From Pseudomonas sp. MAG733B (GTDB lineage Bacteria; Pseudomonadota; Gammaproteobacteria; Pseudomonadales; Pseudomonadaceae), in assembly GCF_036884845.1 (NCBI RefSeq), contig NZ_CP145732.1, positions 3,534,001 to 3,598,000 on the forward strand: 64,000 bases of DNA, read 5' to 3'. Position numbers and translations under genes: made by a program. This document shows positions 29,901-35,361 of the stretch, piece by piece. The stretch's first letter is position 1. Every line of letters starts with the position of its first letter. The notes beneath the pieces are model-generated. The model saw only the letters and a program-made list of their open reading frames with translations, made no database searches and had not been told where the DNA came from.

Positions 29901-30383
29901 ACGCTCAACCCGATTGCCGAAGTGCCGCCGGGCGACATCGACCTGATCGCACCGCTGGGCACCATCGATGCGGGCGAGGCGGGGATTCGGGTGTCGGGCA
30001 ACATCAACATCATCGCTTTGCGGGTAGTCAACGCGGCGAACATCCAGGTGCAGGGCAAGTCGTCGGGCATCCCGGTGACGGCCTCGGTGAACACCGGCGC
30101 AATCACGTCGGCCAGCTCCGCGGCAACATCCGCCACGCAAGCGGCCGAGGACATGTCGCGTCAACAGCAGGCGGCGGCACGCAAAAACCTGCCGTCGATT
30201 GTGACCGTACAGGTGCTGAGCCTGGGTACCGAGCCGCTGACACCGAGCAGTGACGGCGCCAGCAGTGTGCCGACGCCGTCGTACAACCCCAACAGCCCGG
30301 TGCAAGTGCTGGGCGCCGGTGTGCTGGACGAGCGCGCGCGGGGGCAGTTGACGGAGGAGGAGCGGGGCAATCTGACGTTGTAG
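17907..30383 (+). CDS. pdtA: Giant filamentous haemagglutinin-type TpsA exoprotein, PdtA-like
   Basis: A 4158-residue secreted protein. GTG 17907 has AAAAGGA eight bases upstream; ATG 17910 is the alternative. A long signal region ends near GSAEA (about residue 50). The TPS secretion domain spans roughly residues 95-300 (NWETFNVGRNTTVEFAQQSN, INRNGIVFSG at 225-231; the usual NPNGI Pro is Arg). Thousands of beta-helix-like residues follow, and the C-terminus has a DUF3739-type segment (GDIDLIAPLGTIDAGEAGI). Residues about 2993-3062 hold a duplicated Trp/Cys motif (Cys 3015, 3023, 3053, 3060). It is exported by the TpsB protein downstream. In P. aeruginosa PdtA is a phosphate-starvation-induced surface protein of similar size. 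Confidence 0.94.
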   Translation: MMLVRQARRNTHSLSARRDAARSVDPALWLLKPLAQAIALCLVAGSAEAATAFSSSWFAAKGAAQQAAASRPGGGLPGMTPPLAQQQRARQQLQRSVQTLNNTVAAIAAQQAAQAAGRAAAFATVQFVPDGLGEGGLKVDTGLAQGWQNAKGPQQTQANGKTTVKIEQTADKAILNWETFNVGRNTTVEFAQQSNWAVLNRVNDPSARASQIQGQIKGDGTVMLINRNGIVFSGTSQVNVRNLVAAATNISDAQFRDRGLYYDSTGSQPTFTDAAGKVLVERGARIETHKPTRSTDSGGYVLLLGNEVENAGSISTAKGQTVLGAGDRFYIRKGSGTEGNGFSTTFGSEVIPGFKAGGSGKVSNTGLIQASTGDITMTGHEVAQNGVLLASTSVNTRGTIHLLNPATDASGSVTLGQGSVSAIMLDSSDLTALDSQHDAALIGVTLNNRIRSDQSRIDIGSGGTVEFQNGSVTLATGGQVAVAAGQRSLVRNGALIDVSGALGVKVAMESNNIKINVQGNEQRDSSINRESGALNSNDVWVDVRELIFVPAGTNGYATDRWYTAGGLLEVGGYLGTQGHSIGEWMAQGGTVSFTGNDVVTEKGSVINLSGGTLDVQSGFIRQSWLRGADGRLYEVSRAPGDILYTGLYKGYEDHSERWGQTRYFFNPLIAPRQRFESGYSVGRDAGQLVIATNNAVLDGQLVGEVFQGERQNQAPRAGLDGYDQAQTARARRAQLIVGTYDPSWSATTNGLVYQHLAMLDQVQIGGERPADGSDLGLTGAVSDDRKGKLFLDTDMLNGFRLGALKVAAKDKVEVNEAVTVDSGGDITLYGQDVRVNADLTARAGSLRLGTGLAQTSKPTTVTVAEGVHLDTRGLWVNSRIDPTDANNLAYLNGGLVSIRSTGDITVASGSVIDVSSGGAVLSNGKTRGGKGGDVSLESSADTLPGQSQLIMDGEVRGYGVTGGGTLKIQANKVLIGESDDPLADHTLRLAADTFNKGFSAYNIIGLTTLQVADDAVVDVSMPVYRFSDSAANQAGGADPLTALELWTPTLFQENPAKGVLTQRGGASLSLQAGGSQINQIDPLNSILTIGQGARISVDPGQRINLRSAGQLTVDGELNAWGGILDIRQQQFGSIDVETSQQEADPTAHTRSIWIGDHAVLDVAGRATTAVDALGRVYGQVGKGGSIIIGGEIDAKKATATSADAYVIVRPGARLEASGAEAVLDIAGTGPTRIATDGGRIALSSYNGLFIDGTLRAAAGGAGAAGGRLEIALDSPLYRDTQGSNAVRVPRELIIGQGPDDVRLPADLRPGEVAAPLRYGYTRLSADQLMSGGFDSLSLLSNGLLTFDGDVDLHMNQSLSLYAGSLSLAESSKDTARINLAAPYVRLSGLGEYYTPPSALTRPRVLNTPTNRLSAAQLSATANLLDLGNAFSFGSDGLIKLLNGATMAVSRRSFDLVTLDSSGDIRLLAKPDFQTGSRVWTAGDMHLRAAQIYPGTRVWSDIRAGYQSESRIDPDRTLSISGNGAAPAVPPYSVFGRLKLYGGSIEQGGVIRAPLGLITLGNDAFGDTRTIHLLPGSVTSVSGAGLVMPYGGTTDGTDYRYNGQSVVLQGIANENTGVVLSGQYVDAQTGSLIDLSGGGDLRGAGFVSGRGGSTDARFSPLVRNAADGTFSLPGLSSNPVYAIVPGNQNAYAPMLGEAGASDPRIGQQISIGAGVPGLAAGTYTLLPSTFALLPGAFRVEVNGQATPGAINGALKMRNGSWASSGQMSIANTGLRDSLSSQVILTSAEVLRRYSQYNETSYNQFVNSDAARRGVPRGQTTLDGKSLTFLFKSSDRDTALDFNGKALFAAAEGGVLGTAAVRGSWAFEILGAGAVSTQGFDGVSLHADALNNLGAGRLAIGATPFVQYDTAGNFIQFRGDTRSIALREGAMLSAPEVVLWTTGLTGGITLEAGAGINTLGRGNVPYDSTAGFIYQPGQASLLMVSNGWTNVLAPDAGTNGGGAGSIRIGTCPAQGCLNPSLLYSNGSITAATDNQFELGEAVRFGTRHLALAVGAVNAGSAEALAAASGRLPAGLTLNQNVLDRLLRGDTQFGAPALETLSLTTRDSFNFIGNVTLDTLDPQTGKSRLENLILVTPAIYGLGDASDVATIRTANLIWNGATQAPGTVANGGAGTGHGTLNIEAQRIEFGYGPNPQPNGLDQNNRLALGFANVNLNASERITANHKGSLAVYEQQGAYDPVKGYAYSGGNLNLRTPLLTGEAGSVNLLKAGNSLTLTSPTGDRTAVADALGAELNLEARNVLLDGRIVLASGKLVVKAEDDLTLGSGTYLDVAGRTLPFNDVKKYSWGGDVALYSSNGNIRQAAGSRIDLSAVNNQGGNLSAVALAAGAGVVDLQGEILGSSSGYYDAGGTWVPYKAGGVDIRAQRLGSSADLNGEFAALNQRLNVGQVFGSRSFQLKQGNLVIGDGLKAGEVNVSVDNGSLTVVGLIDASGERVGSIRLSGKNGLTVAGSAVLDAHGQMLRVDSYGKIIDAPNRAMIELNSGDGLLTLASGARIDLRHGTDVAIGNLPGQLDGRARGTLELNAPRLGTGDISIDAGGALNIQGARSIGLNATRRYIDAADGTDPAASGRPYQVIDQAYLDGIHVDSTAFINAALANTDLLQRKLAGLNNAAYADAFHLRPGVEIASKTTDGDLVVQGDLDLSGYRYASLNPHTQKKSVYGSGESGSLVIRAGGNLDIYGSINDGFAPPPETVDDAGWKLLSGVQPFGGDLIVPGAGVTLADGTQYTVGATLNYDLPIQAATMVSGTLLPTQGVLAETYTFSAGTVLAGAVHDAAGNLLYAAGTLLGADVTLPAGSRLGAGTRLNKTTAMQAMLWPKGVPLPGTIFDNATVGVKLSGSLALLRGSLIPSMTDVKLADGTAFIELRPLIGTQQGRNWAVASMLPSGSASWSIRTVAGADLEAADSRTVNPLTVEGNLRLADTHYGLNVTSGAARLVWAEGNGWGMPAFEPVSDEYMLICAEWDPGACAPMARWTWAPGNWVGMPDYAPVKDNELSLCQSYPEVCVETVVGQTAKAHTQMFSVLRTGTGDLDLIASGNLSMDSPFGVYTAGTQSDNVDPRYNLPRGRLSDDGSVLGSAGSDYEKWINGGSDSLYQAWFPQMGGNLTINAGGSVSGDVVGRRLAAPTRVQNPSVAVGNWLWRQGSGTSDVPAAWWINFGSYATQPLLTSDADPAPYLVGFTGFGTLGGGNISLRAGTDSGMLRPLGASTGTNQAARSQGLIVAVGSTGRVGSDGSLQLTGGGDMDIRIGGTLNPSLQARAGATGVGTPNHDLQGALINLRGAAQLSASAVGGIQLQYGSFSGNQDQREARGYDPFTATTSSATGGLVLIPGDSGMQLNTRGDLVLGGAADPGRVVLQNSTQFTTPDGVVHAGGGLTGFSLWTDHTAIDLFSAGGNLTPSTLMAEAINNSTIPGGSNTSPTDNRFVMPSILRAVAGQGSIYAGPSAGFYGGGSNYPGISYSLLLAPSQSGQLELLAGDSIYAGGYAINQSGASPLSIATPFTPAFNGYAKDRQRVITLMSNSGADGVSPGLNSRYPLFAFGAESYSGLSGVQAPARFYALTGDLVGVRSGETLSFSNSKRTWYEAAGPVWMLAGRDIVASGTTVGQPQAVNRDGMGNSSDTITATGNLFIHNNANDVSRVSAGRDILYSSFDIAGPGTLEINAGRNILMEDRASITSIGPVMAGDKRPGASLVLQAGAGADGPDYGRFIARYLDPKNEAVSGTPLNGQPGKVVKTYDEELLSWLTLGYGFNGNADQARAFYAALPSTEQAVFARQVYFAELRAGGLEYADENGPRQGSYLRGRNAIAALFPTTDVAGNTIRYDGDITLYGGAGVKTLFGGDIQMLTPGGGQVFGVEGAAPPSTAGIVTQGEGNIQLYSQGSILLGQSRVMTTFGGGILGWSAEGDINAGRGSKTTVVFTPPKRIYDTWGNVTLSPTVPSTGAGIATLNPIAEVPPGDIDLIAPLGTIDAGEAGIRVSGNINIIALRVVNAANIQVQGKSSGIPVTASVNTGAITSASSAATSATQAAEDMSRQQQAAARKNLPSIVTVQVLSLGTEPLTPSSDGASSVPTPSYNPNSPVQVLGAGVLDERARGQLTEEERGNLTL

Positions 30384-30404
30384 CGCGCCATCCAGCAGGA
30401 TCAG

Positions 30405-30429
30405 AGGCGACCTTCGGGTCGCCTTTTTT
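30405..30429 (+). terminator. Rho-independent terminator after pdtA
   Basis: AGGCGACC, TTCG tetraloop, GGTCGCCT and a T-run lie 22 bases after the pdtA stop. pdtB therefore needs its own promoter. Confidence 0.92.
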
Positions 30430-30453
30430 ATGCCTCCAATTTCACACGTCTTT

Positions 30454-30547
30454 CCTGTGGGAGCGGGCTTGCTCGCGAAGAGGCCATCAGCTTCAACATC
30501 AATGTCTACTCACACACCGCTTTCGCGAGCGAGCCCGCTCCCACAGG
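30454..30547. repeat. REPIN
   Basis: CCTGTGGGAGCGGGCTTGCT and its inverted partner, ending CCCACAGG, flank a short loop in the pdtA-pdtB gap. The 370-bp gap otherwise holds the pdtA terminator and the pdtB promoter. Confidence 0.88.
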
Positions 30548-30576
30548 TTTTTTTGTAGTGATCCCAAATCTTTGAA

Positions 30577-30603
30577 ATGAAGCTTTCATGACAAAAGTTC
30601 GGT
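30577..30603 (+). promoter_or_regulatory. 27-bp promoter element shared by pdtA and pdtB (copy 2)
   Basis: ATGAAG-CTTTCA-TGACA-AAA-GTTCGGT, the partner of 17796-17822. GCCTATGT follows 37 bp after TGACA (32 bp in copy 1). On the minus strand TTGTCAT and GCTTCAT are 11 bp apart, as in a PHO box. Confidence 0.55.
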
Positions 30604-30755
30604 AGCACATCGCCCGTCCGGTCATGCCTATGTGACGTGCTTGAGGCGGCCGAGAGGCCACTTTTCCAGCCGATGGCGGGACGCCGGGAGCAGGGCAATC
30701 AAGCCAGCCTGCCGCAGTGCAGACGGTTACCGGTATTTCGAATTCAGGGGGTGAT

Positions 30756-32351
30756 GTGGATCATTTTTTCAAGTCACGGCTGGCGCTGTGGGGCTGGCTG
30801 CTGGTGACGGCGGGCGTGCAGCCGGCGTGGGCGGAGCAGAGCGCTGAACTGCTGGAACCCAAACCGGTGGACGTCAACGAATACTTCGTGCGTGGCAACA
30901 CCGTGCTCGATGCCCGGACGATCGAGGAAGCGGTGTATCCGTTCCTTGGTCCGCAGAAATATCTGGCCGACATCGAAGGCGCCCGCGATGCGTTGCAGAA
31001 GGCTTACCAAGCCAAAGGATATCAATCGGTATTCGTCGAGTTGCCGGAGCAGAAAGTCGAGGACGGCATCGTCTATCTGCAAGTCAGCGAAACCAGGATC
31101 GGTCGGGTGCGTGTGGTCGGCGCCAAGCACTATTCGCCAGTGGAAATTCGCGACGACGTACCGGCGCTGAAAGAAGGCCAGGTGCCGGACTTCGCCCAGG
31201 TGCAGACAGAACTTGCGCAGCTCAACAAGAACCCTGGGCGCCAGGTGATGCCGCTGGTACGCGAAGGCCAGCGCCCCGGAACCATGGATGTCGACCTGGA
31301 AGTTGAGGACCAGGACCCATGGCAGGCCAGTCTCGGTTTGAACAACGACTACAGCGCCGACACCGAAAAACTGCGCAGCGTTGCGAGCCTTGGCTACAAC
31401 AACCTGTGGCAGTTGGGGCACAGTGTATCGCTGACGTTCTTTACCGCCCCTGAAGATACCTCCAACGCCAAGGTCTGGTCGGGCTCCTACTCCGCGCCGC
31501 TCAGCGAGCGCTGGAGCGTGCAGTTTGCCGGTTACCAGTCCGACAGCAACGTCGCGACCATCGGCGGCAGCAACGTGTTGGGCAAGGGCCATTCCTACGG
31601 CGTGTCGGCGATCTACACGCTGCCGTCCAGTGGCAACTGGTCCAATTCGCTGTCGGCCGGCATCGATTTCAAAGACTTCGACGAGCAACTGGACTTCGCC
31701 GGCGACAGCGACAAGGTGCCGCTCAAGTACGCGCCGTTCACTTTCGCCTACAACGGCTTTCGCTACACCGAAAGTTCGCAGCTGGGCCTTGGCCTGAGTC
31801 TGGTGGCCGGTACTCGCAGCTTCCTGGGTTACGGCAGTTCCGACGAAGACTTCGACTACAAACGCTATCGCGCCAGCCCGAGTTTCGCCGTGCTCAAGGG
31901 CGATACCAATTACACCTACACCTTCGGCAACGACTGGCAGACCGCGAGCAAGGCTGCGTTCCAACTCGCCTCTGGGCCGCTGGTATCCAACGAGCAATTT
32001 TCCGCCGGTGGCGCCACGTCGGTACGCGGTTATCTCGCGGCCGAGCGCACTGGTGACGACGGCTACCTGCTGAGCCAGGAACTGCGCACGCCATCGCTCG
32101 CCAAGTACCTCGGCACCTATGTCCAGGAGTGGCGCTTCTACGCCTTCGCCGAAGGCGCCCAGTTGTACCTGCGCGACGAACTTCCCGATCAAGACGCCGA
32201 TTACGCCTTGGCCAGTGTTGGCCTGGGCACCCGCGCGAGCTTGAGCAAATGGCTGTCCGGCAGCCTCGATTGGGGCTACCCGCTGCTCGAAGGGCCGAAT
32301 ACCTCGAAACAGGAATCGCGCCTGCATTTCAACCTGCAAGCGACATTCTGA
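30756..32351 (+). CDS. pdtB: TpsB outer-membrane transporter, PdtB-like
   Basis: A protein of about 531 residues. It has a signal peptide (LALWGWLLVTAGVQPAWA), a first POTRA domain (VNEYFVRGNTVLDARTIEEA onward), a second POTRA, and a C-terminal 16-strand barrel of the FhaC/ShlB type. The conserved VRGY motif of loop L6 is visible as GATSVRGYLAAE. GTG 30756 follows AGGGGG and starts directly before the signal peptide; GTG 30717 would add 13 residues. It secretes and probably anchors the upstream TpsA protein at the outer membrane. exbB starts 18 bp after its stop. Confidence 0.93.
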   Translation: MDHFFKSRLALWGWLLVTAGVQPAWAEQSAELLEPKPVDVNEYFVRGNTVLDARTIEEAVYPFLGPQKYLADIEGARDALQKAYQAKGYQSVFVELPEQKVEDGIVYLQVSETRIGRVRVVGAKHYSPVEIRDDVPALKEGQVPDFAQVQTELAQLNKNPGRQVMPLVREGQRPGTMDVDLEVEDQDPWQASLGLNNDYSADTEKLRSVASLGYNNLWQLGHSVSLTFFTAPEDTSNAKVWSGSYSAPLSERWSVQFAGYQSDSNVATIGGSNVLGKGHSYGVSAIYTLPSSGNWSNSLSAGIDFKDFDEQLDFAGDSDKVPLKYAPFTFAYNGFRYTESSQLGLGLSLVAGTRSFLGYGSSDEDFDYKRYRASPSFAVLKGDTNYTYTFGNDWQTASKAAFQLASGPLVSNEQFSAGGATSVRGYLAAERTGDDGYLLSQELRTPSLAKYLGTYVQEWRFYAFAEGAQLYLRDELPDQDADYALASVGLGTRASLSKWLSGSLDWGYPLLEGPNTSKQESRLHFNLQATF

Positions 32352-32369
32352 ACCTACGGAGACATTTTC

Positions 32370-34184
32370 ATGCAGCGCATATTTCTGGCTTTCCTGATGT
32401 GCCTGAGCTTCGTGCTCCCGGCCACCGCCCAAGCGTGGTGGCAGGACGATTGGCATTACCGCAAACAGGTTTCGGTGGACACCACGCCCCAAGGCGCGGC
32501 GATCAACGAAGCGCTGGGCCGCACTGCGTTGCTGGTGCGCCTGCACACTGGCAACTTCACCTTCGACGGCGTCAAGGAGGACGGCTCCGACCTGCGCTTC
32601 GTCGCCGCCGATGACAAGACCGTGCTCAACCATCAGATCGAAAGCTTCGATGCGCTGATGGGTATGGCGCTGGTGTGGGTCGATGTACCGAAAGTGGAGG
32701 GCGGTCAGCGTCAAGACATCTGGATGTACTACGGCAACCCGAAAGCTCCAGCCACCGGCAACGGCCAACTGACGTTCGATCCGAACTACACCGCGCTCTA
32801 CCATTTCGACGGCGCCACCGGCACCCCGGCCAAAGACACCACCGCCTATGGCAACACCGCGCAAAGCGCCACGGGCGCGAGCATCGACGGCGTGATCGGT
32901 CGTGCCTTGCAGTTCAGCGGCCAGCCGCTGTTGTTGCCGGCCAGTCCATCATTGCAGCACAACGCAGGCAGCGCGTTCACCTTCAGCGCCTGGTTGAAAC
33001 TGGAACAGGCCAATGGCGAGCAACTGATTCTGGCCCGTCGTGAGGGCGAACAAAGCCTGCTGGTTGGTTTGAACCAGGGCATGCCGTTCGTGGAAATCGA
33101 CGGTCAGCGTGCGATGTCGACCCTGCCATTGAACCCCGGTCAATGGCAGCACCTGGCGCTGACTGCTGAAGGCAGCAAAGTCTCGCTGTACATCAACGGC
33201 CGCGAAACCGCGAGCCTGGCGCTGGCAATGCCGGCGTTCAATTCGGTCATGGCGATTGGCGCTGATTTGTCCGCCAGCGCTTACCTGCCGTTTGCGGGTG
33301 CGATTGACGAGCTGCGTCTGTCGAAGGTCGCCCGTCCCGCCGCGCAGTTGCTGGCCGATGCCAATTCCCAGGGCGCTGAATCGAAACTGGTGGCTTACGG
33401 TGTCGATGAAGAGCAATCGGGTTACGGTTTCGGCAGTCTCGGTTTCCTGCTCAACGCCGTGCCGATGGACGCCTGGGTGATCATCGCGGTACTGGTGCTG
33501 ATGATGTTCCAGTCGTGGATCATCATGGTTCGCAAGAACCGCATGGTCAGCCGTGTCACGGCGGCCAACGAAGCGTTCCGCGAGCAATTCGCCAAGGTCG
33601 GCACACGCCTGGAAATGTTCGCCGACGACCAGGACCTCGCCCAGCGTTTGCGGGACTCTTCGCTGTGGCGCCTGTATCAGGTGGCGGTCAAGGAAATCCG
33701 TACCCGCCGTGAGCAGGGCGCTGATACGTCTTCCGTCTCGGCGGCCACCATCGAAGCGATCCGCTGCTCCATGGACGGCGTGCGCACTCGGGAAAACCAG
33801 GCGCTCAGCTCGAAACTCTCGACCCTGTCCAACGCCATCGCCGGCGGCCCTTACATCGGCCTGCTCGGCACGGTGCTGGGGATCATGGTGGTGTTCCTCG
33901 GCACGGCCATGGCCGGCGACGTCAACATCAACGCCATCGCACCGGGTATGGCCGCCGCGTTGCTGGCCACCGCCATGGGCCTGTTCGTCGCGATCCCGGC
34001 ACTGTTTGGCTACAACCGCCTGATCACCCGCAACAAGGAAGTCAGTGCCGACATGCGCGTATTCGTCGACGAGTTCATCACTCGCCTGGCGGAGATGCAC
34101 GGCGAGAGCCAGTTCAGTGAATCGGCCCATCGCCGTGGCAATCACACCATCGCCCAACACACCAATGCCCAAGCACCGGCCTGA
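32370..34184 (+). CDS. exbB2: ExbB/MotA-family proton channel fused to DUF2341 and LamG domains
   Basis: A 604-residue protein, over twice the length of a standard ExbB. A signal peptide (1-22) leads to a DUF2341 domain (about 25-125, WWQDDWHYRKQV) and a LamG/concanavalin-like domain (about 135-320, FTFSAWLKLEQANGEQLILA). The first membrane helix (about 367-388) follows, then a cytoplasmic segment and the MotA/TolQ/ExbB core (IGLLGTVLGIMVVFLGTA and MAAALLATAMGLFVAIPALF). The predicted topology puts a lectin-like module in the periplasm on the energising channel. It lies between pdtB and exbD and matches P. aeruginosa ExbB2 by context. Confidence 0.92.
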   Translation: MQRIFLAFLMCLSFVLPATAQAWWQDDWHYRKQVSVDTTPQGAAINEALGRTALLVRLHTGNFTFDGVKEDGSDLRFVAADDKTVLNHQIESFDALMGMALVWVDVPKVEGGQRQDIWMYYGNPKAPATGNGQLTFDPNYTALYHFDGATGTPAKDTTAYGNTAQSATGASIDGVIGRALQFSGQPLLLPASPSLQHNAGSAFTFSAWLKLEQANGEQLILARREGEQSLLVGLNQGMPFVEIDGQRAMSTLPLNPGQWQHLALTAEGSKVSLYINGRETASLALAMPAFNSVMAIGADLSASAYLPFAGAIDELRLSKVARPAAQLLADANSQGAESKLVAYGVDEEQSGYGFGSLGFLLNAVPMDAWVIIAVLVLMMFQSWIIMVRKNRMVSRVTAANEAFREQFAKVGTRLEMFADDQDLAQRLRDSSLWRLYQVAVKEIRTRREQGADTSSVSAATIEAIRCSMDGVRTRENQALSSKLSTLSNAIAGGPYIGLLGTVLGIMVVFLGTAMAGDVNINAIAPGMAAALLATAMGLFVAIPALFGYNRLITRNKEVSADMRVFVDEFITRLAEMHGESQFSESAHRRGNHTIAQHTNAQAPA

Positions 34185-34195
34185 GGAGCACAGAC

Positions 34196-34621
34196 ATGGC
34201 TTCCGTAAATGCCTCTCACGACGATGACGATGACGCAGCGGTGGACAGCATCAACATCACGCCACTGGTGGACGTGCTGATGGTGGTGCTGGTGATGTTC
34301 ATCCTCACCGCCACCGCGCAGGTCTCGGGTATCCAGATCAACCTGCCCAAGGCCAGTGCCTCGGCGTCGTTGTCCGAAGCCAAGACCAAGGCGATTTCGG
34401 TCAACGACGGCGGCCAGGTGTTCCTCGATGCCTATCCGGTGACGTTGGCCGAACTCGAAGACCGACTGCGTATCGAGAAAGCCCAGAACCCGGACTTCCC
34501 GGTGATCGTGCGCGGCGACGCCACGGTGCAGTACCAGAAAGTCATCGAGGTGCTGGACCTGCTGCGCCGTCTGGAATTGTCACAAGTCGGTCTGGTGACC
34601 GGCAAACCGACACAGGGCTGA
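34196..34621 (+). CDS. exbD2: ExbD/TolR-family protein
   Basis: The 141-residue protein has an acidic N-terminus (DDDDDAAVD), one membrane helix carrying the conserved proton-path Asp (INITPLVDVLMVVLVMF), and a periplasmic ExbD domain. It forms the proton-motive-force transducer with the ExbB fusion upstream and the TonB downstream. Spacing is 11 bp from exbB and 2 bp to tonB, so the three are one operon. ATG 34196 follows GAGGAG. Confidence 0.94.
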   Translation: MASVNASHDDDDDAAVDSINITPLVDVLMVVLVMFILTATAQVSGIQINLPKASASASLSEAKTKAISVNDGGQVFLDAYPVTLAELEDRLRIEKAQNPDFPVIVRGDATVQYQKVIEVLDLLRRLELSQVGLVTGKPTQG

Positions 34622-34623
34622 CC

Positions 34624-35322
34624 ATGACTGCTCAACTTCCCATCAGCCCGTCGCCCGTCAAGAAGTCACCCGTGCGCTTCGTGAAGTGGGGCGCCGGGTT
34701 GCTGATCGCCAGCGTGGCCGCGTGGTTCCTGTGGCAATGGGCCAACGACATGAGCGGTATTCGCCGTGAAGCGCCGAAGGTGCCGACCATCATTCCGTTG
34801 CCACCACCACCGCCTCCACCACCGGAAAAACCGCCGGAGCCGGAGCCTCCTGTGGAAGAGAAAGTCGTCGAGCCGGAACCGACCCCCGAACCAGAAGAGA
34901 TTCAGCCGGAGGAAGAGGCGCCGCCATCGCCGGCCGACGACTTGGCGAAACCGATGGACATGGACGCCAACGCGCAGACCGCCGTAGGCGGCATTCCGGT
35001 TGGCAAGGGCGGCGGCATGGCCGGTTCCGGCGGCGGACGCCTGGGCAACGGTACCTTTAGCCAGTTCATGGCCGTCAGCTTCCAGCGCTTGTTGCGCGAC
35101 AACCCGGACCTGCGCAACCAGGCCTACAAGGCGCAGGTCGACGTGTGGTTGAGCAGTTCGGGCGAGATTTCGCGGGTCGAGTTGGCCCAGTCCAGCGGCA
35201 ACGCCGAGGTCGACGCGCAAATACTCGCGGCCCTTCGTAGCGCGCCGCGCATGAACCAGCGGCCACCGGCTTCTTTCACTGTGCCCATGCGCGTGGCCCT
35301 GCAAGGGCGGCGTCCGGGTTAA
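34624..35322 (+). CDS. tonB4: TonB-family energy transducer
   Basis: The 232-residue protein has one N-terminal membrane anchor (WGAGLLIASVAAWFLWQW), a Pro/Glu-rich periplasmic spacer (residues about 55-110), a Gly-rich hinge (GKGGGMAGSGGGRLG) and a C-terminal TonB-like domain (VDVWLSSSGEISRVELAQSS). It links the ExbB/ExbD pair to an outer-membrane partner. No classical TonB-dependent receptor is encoded here. The likely partners are the STN protein VreA, PdtB or the porin downstream, but this is inference. Confidence 0.9.
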   Translation: MTAQLPISPSPVKKSPVRFVKWGAGLLIASVAAWFLWQWANDMSGIRREAPKVPTIIPLPPPPPPPPEKPPEPEPPVEEKVVEPEPTPEPEEIQPEEEAPPSPADDLAKPMDMDANAQTAVGGIPVGKGGGMAGSGGGRLGNGTFSQFMAVSFQRLLRDNPDLRNQAYKAQVDVWLSSSGEISRVELAQSSGNAEVDAQILAALRSAPRMNQRPPASFTVPMRVALQGRRPG

Positions 35323-35361
35323 CCCAATTATCAAAGTTTTGCCATAAGGAGTTGTGTGCAG

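Noticed and set aside
30774..32864. Long minus-strand frame opposite pdtB and exbB
   Set aside because: It spans two recognised genes on the other strand and shows no protein family features.
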